Positions 8,606 through 14,061 of a stretch of DNA of 14,061 bases are shown one piece after another. The stretch spans positions 1-14,061 of the forward strand of contig JAKONM010000266.1 of the NCBI GenBank assembly GCA_022701925.1, read 5' to 3'. Position 1 is the stretch's first letter; each line of letters begins with the position of its first letter. Made by a program: the position numbers and the translations under genes. The notes beneath the pieces are model-generated. The model was not told the DNA's origin. It saw only the letters and a list, made by a program, of their open reading frames with translations, and did not search any database. Source of the stretch: Microbacteriaceae bacterium (GTDB lineage Bacteria > Actinomycetota > Actinomycetes > Actinomycetales > Microbacteriaceae).

Positions 8606-9838
8606 TCAGGCGGGGACGCGTCGGGCGGCCAGCGTCGCGGCCAGCACCCCGAAGACCAGGAAGGCCGCGGTGGTGCCCAGCACCACCAGCATCGGCGCGG
8701 ACCAGCCGCCGGTGATCTGGTGCACGGCTCCGACTGCGGGAGGGGCGGCGGCGGCGACCAGGTAGCCGCAGGTCTGCACGAAGGCGGAGAGCGCGGTCGT
8801 GCGGCGCGCGTCGCCGCCCACCTCCGCGATGATCGTGAAGATCGCGGTGAAGCCGCCGCCCTGCGCGATGCCGCCCAGCACGCTGCCGATCAGGAAGTGC
8901 TCCGGAGCCACCAGCAGCACGATCGGCAGGGTCGTCCAGAGCACGCCGATGATCCCGATGACGGTGCGGGGCCGCAGGCGCAGCGCCAGCACGGGCACGC
9001 CGATCGCGCCGGCGATGCCGGCCAGCTGGAACACGGCCGAGGCGCTGCCCGCGACGGCCGGCGAGTAGCCGCGCTCGTCGGCCAGCAGGGTGGGCAGCCA
9101 GGTGGTGATGCCGTAGTAGCTGCACGACTGCGCCGCGAAGGCCGCGGCGATCAGCAGCACCAGCGCGTCCGGGCGGAACCGCTCGACCGGCGCCGGCACG
9201 CCGCTCGCGAGCGGCTCGGCGGCCGCCGCGGCGCGCGCCCGTCGCAGGAGCAGCAGCCAGACGGCCGCGGCGACGAGGCCGAGCACGCTCCAGGCCGCGA
9301 TCGCAGCGCGCCAGCCGACCAGGCCCGCCAGCGGCACGGTGATCAGCGACGTGATGACGGTGCCGACGTTGATCGCGACCGAGTAGACGCTCGTCACCGC
9401 GGCGCGTCCCCGCTGCGGCACGTCGCGCCGGATGATCGCGGGCACCAGCACGTTGCCGATCGTGATCGCGAGCCCCAGCAGCACCACGGCGGCCAGCGCG
9501 AACCCGAAGCCGTCCACGGACCGCAGCACGGTGGCCACCACGATCCCGCCGATGCAGACGACGATCGCGCGCTCCAGTCCCAGCCGGCGCGACAGCCAGG
9601 GCGCGGCCGGCGTCGCCAGCCCGAAGCACAGCAGCGGCACCGTGGTCAGCAGGCCGAACGCGGCGGGCGCGATGTCCCACGCCGCCTGCGCCTGCTCGGC
9701 CACCGGGGCCGGCGCGACCAGCGGGCTGCGCAGCTGGAACGCGAGCAGGGCGATGCCGACCAGCAGCAGCGGCAGCCCCGCGCGCTGCGTCGGGGTGCGC
9801 TGCGCCCGCCCGCCGTGGTCCCCCGGTGCAGATGACAT
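8606..9838 (-). CDS. MFS transporter of the CynX/NimT type
   Basis: A 410-residue membrane protein with about 12 hydrophobic helices. Its opening helix LLVGIALLAFQLRSPLVAPA (24-43) and following VAEQAQAAWDIAPAAFGLL match the CynX/NimT/YeaN group of MFS carriers, which move cyanate, nitroimidazoles or other small anions. Also typical are LGLAITIGNVLVPAIIRRD and ALSAFVQTCGYLVAA. The central loop is basic and alanine-rich (LLLRRARAAAAAEPLAS). The substrate of this protein is unknown. ATG at 9838 has only a weak GGA about 6-8 nt upstream, and the open frame continues 133 codons further but overlaps ald and is not protein-like there. The gene is divergent from ald, with 121 nt between starts. No cyanase gene is in the window, so cyanate export is not supported by context. 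Confidence 0.92.
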   Translation of the reverse strand: MSSAPGDHGGRAQRTPTQRAGLPLLLVGIALLAFQLRSPLVAPAPVAEQAQAAWDIAPAAFGLLTTVPLLCFGLATPAAPWLSRRLGLERAIVVCIGGIVVATVLRSVDGFGFALAAVVLLGLAITIGNVLVPAIIRRDVPQRGRAAVTSVYSVAINVGTVITSLITVPLAGLVGWRAAIAAWSVLGLVAAAVWLLLLRRARAAAAAEPLASGVPAPVERFRPDALVLLIAAAFAAQSCSYYGITTWLPTLLADERGYSPAVAGSASAVFQLAGIAGAIGVPVLALRLRPRTVIGIIGVLWTTLPIVLLVAPEHFLIGSVLGGIAQGGGFTAIFTIIAEVGGDARRTTALSAFVQTCGYLVAAAAPPAVGAVHQITGGWSAPMLVVLGTTAAFLVFGVLAATLAARRVPA

Positions 9839-9959
9839 GCAGGTCCAAGCGTGCACCCCGCCGCCTGAGCACGACCGGCCCAGCGGCGCGTCCCCCCGGT
9901 GCGCCATGATCTCGACCGGAGGCCGCCCGAACCACGGGGGCCGGAGGGGAGCGCCCGAG
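9839..9959. promoter_or_regulatory. Divergent promoter gap between MFS gene and ald
   Basis: A 121-nt gap that must contain promoters for both divergent genes unless either is leaderless. The only -10-like element I see for ald is CATGAT (9905-9910), without a recognisable -35. GGAGGGGAG just before the ald ATG is its ribosome binding site. Alanine dehydrogenase genes in actinobacteria are commonly controlled by an Lrp-type regulator (AldR); no AldR gene is in the window and I cannot pick out its binding site. Confidence 0.35.
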
Positions 9960-11045
9960 ATGCACATCGGGGTGCCGAGCGAGGTCAAGAACAACGAGTT
10001 CCGTGTGGCGGCCACGCCGGGCGGGGTGGTCGAGCTGGTCCGCCGCGGCCACGAGGTGGCGGTGCAGACCGGCGCCGGAGCGGGCTCCGGCTTCGCCGAC
10101 GAGCAGTACGCCGCGGCCGGAGCGCGCATCGCGCCCGACGCCGCCGCGGTCTGGGGCGAGGCCGACCTGCTGCTGAAGGTGAAGGAGCCGGTCGAGTCGG
10201 AGTACGGCCTGCTGCGGGCCGACCAGACGCTGTTCACCTACCTGCACCTGGCCGCGGACCGGCCACTGGTCGACGCGCTGACCGCCAGCGGCACCACCGC
10301 GATCGCGTACGAGACCGTGCAGCTGCCGGATCGCAGCCTGCCGCTGCTGATCCCCATGTCCGAGGTCGCGGGCCGGCTCTCCGTGCAGATGGGCGGCTTC
10401 CACCTGCTGGCGCCGGAGGGCGGCGCGGGCCTGCTGCTCGGCGGCGTGGCCGGCACCCCGAAGGCGAAGGTCGTGGTGATCGGCGGCGGCACCGCAGGCG
10501 AGCACGCCACCGCCGCGGCCGTGGGCCTGGGTGCGGACGTCACCGTGTTCGACATCGCGCTGCCCCGCCTGCGGGCGCTGGAGGCGCGGTTCGGCGACCG
10601 CATCCAGACCCGCACCAGCACGTACGCCGAGATCGCCGACCAGGTCGGCGCGGCCGACCTGGTGGTCGGCTCGGTGCTGATCCCCGGCGAGCGCGCGCCC
10701 AAGCTGGTGACGGACGAGATGGTCGCCGCCATGCGCCCGGGCAGCGTGCTGGTCGACATCGCGATCGACCAGGGCGGCTGCTTCGAGGGCTCGCGCCCCA
10801 CCACGCACGACGACCCCGTGTACCGGGTGCACGACGCGGTCTACTACTGCGTCGCGAACATGCCGGGCGCCGTGCCCGCCACCTCCACCCGCGCGCTGAC
10901 GAACGCGACGCTGCCCTACGTGATCGCGGTGGCCGAGCGCGGCTGGCGGGCGGCGACGGAGGCGGACCCGGCGCTGGCGGCCGGCGTCAACGTCTCGGGC
11001 GGCGAGGTCGTGAACCCCCACGTGGCGCACACCCTGGGCCTCTGA
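9960..11045 (+). CDS. ald: Alanine dehydrogenase
   Basis: This NAD-dependent cytoplasmic enzyme converts L-alanine to pyruvate and ammonium, and back, linking carbon and nitrogen metabolism and helping redox balance at low oxygen. The 361-residue protein keeps the residues known in the M. tuberculosis enzyme at the same numbers: Arg15 (NNEFRV), Lys75 (LLKVKEP), His96 (FTYLHLA), Asp198 (VTVFDIA, NAD preference) and Asp270 (VDIAIDQGG). The Rossmann loop VVVIGGGTAG is at 171-180. It is about ten residues shorter at the C-terminus than the mycobacterial protein and ends at HTLGL. ATG at 9960 has GGAGGGGAG 8 nt upstream; the frame is open to 9432 but that part overlaps the divergent transporter. 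It is monocistronic: divergent from one MFS gene and convergent with another, with a perfect inverted repeat 8 nt after its stop. Confidence 0.97.
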   Translation: MHIGVPSEVKNNEFRVAATPGGVVELVRRGHEVAVQTGAGAGSGFADEQYAAAGARIAPDAAAVWGEADLLLKVKEPVESEYGLLRADQTLFTYLHLAADRPLVDALTASGTTAIAYETVQLPDRSLPLLIPMSEVAGRLSVQMGGFHLLAPEGGAGLLLGGVAGTPKAKVVVIGGGTAGEHATAAAVGLGADVTVFDIALPRLRALEARFGDRIQTRTSTYAEIADQVGAADLVVGSVLIPGERAPKLVTDEMVAAMRPGSVLVDIAIDQGGCFEGSRPTTHDDPVYRVHDAVYYCVANMPGAVPATSTRALTNATLPYVIAVAERGWRAATEADPALAAGVNVSGGEVVNPHVAHTLGL

Positions 11046-11053
11046 CCCCCGTC

Positions 11054-11112
11054 GTGTTCGTCGTTCAGGAATTCCTGGAGTGCAGCGACAGGAATTCCTG
11101 AACGACGAACAC
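11054..11112. repeat. Perfect 24-bp inverted repeat with nested EcoRI-type palindromes, between convergent genes
   Basis: The arms are 11054-11077 and 11089-11112, fully complementary over 24 bp with an 11-nt loop. The loop-proximal half of each arm is the 12-bp palindrome CAGGAATTCCTG, so each arm can also fold on itself; the outer half is GTGTTCGTCGTT. The arms are clearly richer in A/T than the surrounding genes. The repeat begins 8 nt after the ald stop (11045) and ends 15 nt before the convergent MFS stop (11128), the position of a shared bidirectional terminator. No T-tract follows on either strand. The dyad is certain; its use as a terminator, protein site or mobile repeat is inferred. 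Confidence 0.9.
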
Positions 11113-11127
11113 CCGGACCCCCGCGTC

Positions 11128-12342
11128 TCAGGCCGCGGCGGGCGCCGGGGCCCTGAGCACCAGCAGCACCGGGACGAGCGCCGCCGCCAGCGCGCCGCCC
11201 AGCAGGGCGAGCACGCCGTAGCCGGCCATCGCGACGACGACGCCGGAGACCGCGCCGCCGCCGGCTCCCGACAGCGCCACCAGCACGTCGACGGAGCCCT
11301 GCACGCGGCCCCGCTGCTCCGCGGTGGTCGCGTCGACGACCATCGCCGTGCCGGTGATCAGCCCGATGTTCCAGCCGAGGCCCAGCAGCACGAGCGCGAT
11401 CGACGACGCGAGCACGGAGTCGCCGAGCGTCGCGGCGGCGACCCCCGCGAGCACCAGCACGACGCCGCCCGCCACCGCCATCCGAGTACGCCCGAGCCGG
11501 TCGACGAGCACGCCCGTCAGCAGCGACGGCAGGTACATCGCGGCGACGTGCAGACCGATCACGACGCCCACCGCCTGCAGGTCGTGGTGGTGCTCGCGCA
11601 GGTGCACGGGCGTCATGGTCATGATCGCCGTCATCGCGATCTGGGCGACGACCAGCACGGCCGCGCCCCGCACCACGCCGCGCCCGATGCGGGCCGGAGC
11701 GGCAGCGGAGGAGGGCGTCGCGGCGTGCAGAGCCCGGGCCAGCAGGTAGGGATCGGGCCGCAGCAGCACGAGCAGCACCGCGGCGGCGGCCAGGTAGGCG
11801 GCGCCCGCGAGCGCGAACGGCCCGGCGAGCGCCGGCAGCCCCCACTCCTCCACGACCCGCCCGGTGACGACGACGAGGTTGGGGCCTGCGACGGCGCCGA
11901 GCGTCGTGGAGACGAGCGCGATGCTGACCGCGGTGCCGCGCCGCTGCGGCGGGGCCAGGTCGGTGCCGGCGTAGCGCGCCTGCAGATTGGTGGCGGAGCC
12001 GGCGCCGTAGACGAAGAGCGCCGCGAACAGCAGCCCGGCCGAGCCGATGCCGGCGGCCACGACGACGCCGATCGCACCGGCACCGCCCACGGCGAACCCG
12101 GTGGCGAGCGCCGGACGCCGGCCGTGCCGCTGCACCCCGCGCCCGATCAGGAAGGCGCTGAGCGCGGAGCCCAGCGTCAGCGCGGCGACCGGCAGCCCCG
12201 CGTAGACCGCGCCGCCCAGCAGCTGCGCCGCCAGCAGCCCGCCGACGGTGATGCCCGCCGCGAGCCCCGCGCCGCCCAGCACCTGGGTCGCCACGACCAC
12301 CCGCAGGGTCCGGCGCTGCACGAGGACGGCATCGGGCTGCAC
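11128..12342 (-). CDS. MFS transporter (third family member in the window)
   Basis: A 404-residue membrane protein with about 12 hydrophobic helices in two halves. The helix 2-3 loop has the MFS motif-A-like IGRGVQRHGRRPAL, and the second half repeats it as LVDRLGRTRMAV. The histidine-containing stretch PVHLREHHHDLQAVG sits at the start of the second half. This is a general exporter type and the substrate is unknown. I chose GTG at 12342 because GGAGGA lies 10 nt upstream; another GTG at 12360 is possible, and the open frame to 12579 is Arg/Pro-rich and runs into the divergent dehydrogenase gene. It is convergent with ald and divergent from the short-chain dehydrogenase. No adjacent regulator is seen. 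Confidence 0.9.
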   Translation of the reverse strand: MQPDAVLVQRRTLRVVVATQVLGGAGLAAGITVGGLLAAQLLGGAVYAGLPVAALTLGSALSAFLIGRGVQRHGRRPALATGFAVGGAGAIGVVVAAGIGSAGLLFAALFVYGAGSATNLQARYAGTDLAPPQRRGTAVSIALVSTTLGAVAGPNLVVVTGRVVEEWGLPALAGPFALAGAAYLAAAAVLLVLLRPDPYLLARALHAATPSSAAAPARIGRGVVRGAAVLVVAQIAMTAIMTMTPVHLREHHHDLQAVGVVIGLHVAAMYLPSLLTGVLVDRLGRTRMAVAGGVVLVLAGVAAATLGDSVLASSIALVLLGLGWNIGLITGTAMVVDATTAEQRGRVQGSVDVLVALSGAGGGAVSGVVVAMAGYGVLALLGGALAAALVPVLLVLRAPAPAAA

Positions 12343-12547
12343 GGGACGATCGTCCTCCACCGGAGGTCGGCGAGGCGGATCCGGCGAGAGCGGACCCCGT
12401 GCTCCTCGGTGCGCAGCCGCAGCGGCCCGCGAGCGGGGCCCGGTGCCGGAGCGCCGACTGCGCGTTCTCCGAACGGACGCCGAGAGTCTCACCGGACGAG
12501 GGGTTCGTCGAAGCGGACGGCCGAGCGGACTGCATACCGTCTGCGGC
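12343..12547. promoter_or_regulatory. Divergent promoter gap between MFS gene and short-chain dehydrogenase
   Basis: A 205-nt gap between divergent starts with no convincing reading frame. The dehydrogenase ATG (12548) has no visible Shine-Dalgarno. CATACC (12533-12538) lies 9 nt before it and could be a -10 box for a leaderless or nearly leaderless transcript, as is common in actinobacteria. For the MFS gene only the ribosome binding site GGAGGA is clear. I see no long dyad here, unlike the gaps at gene ends. Confidence 0.35.
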
Positions 12548-13441
12548 ATGGCAGACGCACCCTCCCTGACCGACCCCACGAAGCTCTACGCCGACATCGA
12601 CACCCCCGAGCAGTACCTGAAGGGTGCGGGCCTCGACTCCGAGATGGACAGCCCGGCGGACCTCGGCGCCGACTCCTACCGCGGCTCCGGCCGTCTGGCA
12701 GGCCGCAAGGCGCTGATCACCGGCGGCGACTCCGGCATCGGCGGCGCCACCGCCATCGCCTTCGCGCGCGAGGGGGCCGACGTCGCCATCGTGCACCTGC
12801 CCGAGGAGCAGAGCGACGCCGACCGCATCGTGCAGCTGATCGAGGCGGAGGGGCGCACCGCCCTCTCCATCCCCGGCGACATCACCGACGCCGCCTTCTG
12901 CCGCGACCTGGTCGCGAAGACCGTCGAGGGCCTGGGCGGCATCGACGTCCTGGTGAACAACGCGGGCAAGCAGCAGCACGTCGAGGACCTGACCGACCTG
13001 ACGGACGACGAGTTCGACGCGACGATGAAGACCAACGTCTACGCGATGTTCTGGATCACGAAGGCCGCCCTGCCGCACCTGCCGGCCGGCTCGTCGATCA
13101 TCAACACCACGAGCATCCAGGCCTACGCCCCGAGCGACTACCTGGTCCACTACGCGATGACCAAGGCGGCCATCAACAACTTCTCGAAGGGCCTCGCGCA
13201 GCAGCTGGCGCCGAAGGGCATCCGGGTGAACGCGGTCGCGCCCGGCCCCATCTGGACGCCGCTGCAGCCCGCCGGCGGTCAGCCGCCCGAGGCCCTGCCG
13301 GACGCCGGCTCGCAGACCCCGGTGGGCCGCTGGGGCCAGCCGGCCGAGCTGGCGGGCGCCTTCGTCTTCCTGGCGAGCGCCGAGGCCACCTACGTGGTCG
13401 GCGAGACGCTGAACGTCAACGGCGGCATGCCCACCCCCTGA
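12548..13441 (+). CDS. Short-chain dehydrogenase/reductase, YghA/general-stress type
   Basis: A 297-residue NAD(P)-dependent oxidoreductase with a Rossmann fold. Cofactor loop TGGDSGIGG at 58-66, NNAG at 137-140, and catalytic Ser189 (NTTSIQ), Tyr202 and Lys206 (YAMTK). VNAVAPGPIWTPL (227-239) follows, and the C-terminus ETLNVNGGMPTP is typical of the fold. The about 50-residue extension before the fold (DTPEQYLKGAGLDSEMDSPA and GRLAGRKALITGG) marks the subgroup that includes E. coli YghA and Bacillus general-stress dehydrogenases. These reduce aldehydes or act on sugars or alcohols; the true substrate here is unknown. No membrane segment or signal peptide is seen. It is a single gene followed by a strong hairpin. 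Confidence 0.95.
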   Translation: MADAPSLTDPTKLYADIDTPEQYLKGAGLDSEMDSPADLGADSYRGSGRLAGRKALITGGDSGIGGATAIAFAREGADVAIVHLPEEQSDADRIVQLIEAEGRTALSIPGDITDAAFCRDLVAKTVEGLGGIDVLVNNAGKQQHVEDLTDLTDDEFDATMKTNVYAMFWITKAALPHLPAGSSIINTTSIQAYAPSDYLVHYAMTKAAINNFSKGLAQQLAPKGIRVNAVAPGPIWTPLQPAGGQPPEALPDAGSQTPVGRWGQPAELAGAFVFLASAEATYVVGETLNVNGGMPTP

Positions 13442-13455
13442 CGCTGCGCGAGTGC

Positions 13456-13487
13456 ACGACGGGCGCCTCCGCGGGGGCGCCCGTCGT
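13456..13487. terminator. Bidirectional hairpin terminator after the dehydrogenase
   Basis: ACGACGGGCGCC (13456-13467) pairs perfectly with GGCGCCCGTCGT (13476-13487) across an 8-nt loop. It starts 14 nt after the dehydrogenase stop and ends 3 nt before the stop of the convergent ATPase remnant. A stable GC hairpin at the junction of two convergent genes fits a shared intrinsic terminator. No U-run follows, which is common in high-GC actinobacteria. Confidence 0.7.
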
Positions 13488-13490
13488 CGT

Positions 13491-13880
13491 TCAGCCGAGC
13501 AGACGCAGGAAGCGGTCCGGGGAGTCGAAGAAGTCGCGCCAGGTGCGCACCAGTTCCGTGTCCTCCCACTTCCTGCGCCGCAGCCTCCAGGGCCCGGCCT
13601 CCAGCGTGTGCGCCCCGGGCAGCGCGGCCAGCAGCGGCGAGTGCGTCGACAGCACGACCTGGTTGCGCTCGTCCTGCAGCAGGTGGCGCAGGTGCCCGAG
13701 CAGGCGCAGGCACCCCGCGAAGGAGAGTGCGCTCTCCGGCTCGTCCAGCAGCCACAGCCCCTGACGCCGGAAGCGGGACTCGAGCAGCGCCAGGAACGAC
13801 TCCCCGTGCGACAGCTCGTGGAAGACCGGCTCGCCTCCACGAGGGTCCGGGTTGTCCTCCAAGTACGTGTACAGCCCGAG
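13491..13880 (-). pseudogene. 5'-truncated AAA/ABC-type ATPase (Walker A part missing)
   Basis: The C-terminal half of the family of about 250-residue OLD/SMC-like ATPases. Recognisable from the 13880 end: LGLYTYLEDNPDPRGG, the signature HELSHGESFLALLESRF, Walker B LWLLDEPESALS, the switch histidine in QVVLSTHSPLLAALPG, and the tail WEDTELVRTWRDFFDSPDRF ending LRLLG. The N-terminal half with Walker A and the Q-loop should lie upstream but is absent: about 85 nt beyond 13880, in the same frame, is the helicase stop codon (13965-13967). The stretch between is Arg/Cys-rich and not family-like. The only start codon in frame is TTG at 13862, without a Shine-Dalgarno. Another frame reads MRAVAEAAEHPLPR up to this point, so a frameshift combined with a deletion is possible. 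As seen it cannot bind ATP normally, so I call it a decayed or truncated gene. A sequencing or assembly error is the alternative. Confidence 0.75.
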
Positions 13881-13964
13881 GCAGCGGGTGCTCCGCCGCC
13901 TCGGCGACGGCGCGCATCGGCAGGGGCGAGGGCTGCACCCCGCGATGCTCCCACCGCGGCCGGG

Positions 13965-14061
13965 TCAGGCGAGCAGGTCTCGGACGTCGTCGGCGGTCAG
14001 GGCCGCGGAGAAGGGCTCGCCGTCGTCGACCACCGCGTCGAACAGGTGCTGCTTGCGCTGC
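13965..14061 (-). CDS. C-terminal end of a probable SNF2-family DEAD/DEAH helicase (partial)
   Basis: Only the last 31 codons plus stop are inside the window; the gene begins to the right. The peptide reads QRKQHLFDAVVDDGEP, then FSAALTADDVRDLLA and a TGA. Endings of the type RK-x-LFD-x-V, then LTA-(A/D)D-(I/V)R-x-LL, are characteristic of the extreme C-terminus of bacterial SNF2-type ATPases, chromatin-remodeller relatives that act on DNA. No helicase motif is in view, so the call rests on this tail alone. Confidence 0.6.
   Translation of the reverse strand, partial: QRKQHLFDAVVDDGEPFSAALTADDVRDLLA

Noticed and set aside
8606..9838. Specific assignment as cyanate transporter
   Set aside because: Only the broad CynX/NimT resemblance is supported; there is no cyanase or related gene nearby.
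9432..9959. N-terminal extension of alanine dehydrogenase
   Set aside because: The enzyme aligns residue for residue with known numbering from ATG 9960, and the extension lies antisense within the divergent carrier.
8376..11030. 884-codon minus-strand open frame covering ald and the CynX-type carrier region
   Set aside because: It runs antisense to ald and out of frame with the carrier, has low-complexity His/Arg/Ala-rich sequence and no family motif. It is an effect of very high GC.
12343..12579. 79-codon N-terminal extension of the third MFS carrier
   Set aside because: Arg/Pro-rich and overlapping the dehydrogenase start; a GTG with GGAGGA upstream gives a normal MFS N-terminus.
10916..13954. 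1012-codon minus-strand open frame
   Set aside because: It overlaps the clear dehydrogenase on the other strand and the MFS gene in another frame, and is Arg/Ala/Gly-rich without recognisable domains.

Overview
The window is very GC-rich (roughly 75% by eye), with strong G/C bias at third codon positions, GTG starts and long spurious antisense reading frames. Several proteins belong to families typical of Actinomycetota: a PepN opening MPGENLTR, the actinobacterial HhH-GPD-like protein, and an ArsR-type regulator with a long N-terminal domain. I place the DNA in a high-GC actinobacterium chromosome and cannot assign a genus. I see no rRNA, tRNA, CRISPR array, transposase, phage gene or plasmid gene.

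Left part (1-6601), all read on the minus strand. In transcription order: an ArsR-like winged-helix regulator (6601-5639), an ABC-F ATPase (5379-3703), an LLM-class flavin-type oxidoreductase (3659-2631), and aminopeptidase N (2470, running off the left edge). The ABC-F and LLM genes are 43 nt apart and are probably co-transcribed. The gaps downstream of the regulator and of the LLM gene each hold a long inverted repeat.

Middle (6665-9838). A major facilitator (MFS) exporter is divergent from the regulator across a 63-nt promoter gap, the usual layout for a local regulator and its efflux pump. Its stop overlaps the start of a small HhH-GPD-family protein. Convergent to these is a second MFS carrier of the CynX/NimT type.

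Right part (9960-14061). Alanine dehydrogenase (ald) is divergent from the CynX-type carrier and convergent with a third MFS carrier. Divergent from that carrier is a short-chain dehydrogenase of the YghA/general-stress type. The right edge holds a 5'-truncated AAA/ABC-type ATPase lacking its Walker A region, then the last 31 codons of a probable SNF2-family helicase.

Taken together this is mostly housekeeping and accessory chromosome: peptide turnover, alanine/ammonia metabolism, and a cluster of efflux or resistance-type genes (three unrelated MFS carriers, an ABC-F protein and a regulator). I find no clear new multigene system. The most unusual structure lies between genes. Every intergenic junction where transcription should stop carries a long inverted repeat without a T-tract. 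Three of them (near 2516, 5564 and 8492) share recognisable sequence blocks, and a fourth (11054-11112) is a perfect 24-bp inverted repeat whose arms each contain a 12-bp palindrome. They may be intrinsic terminators, a family of small mobile palindromes, or both.
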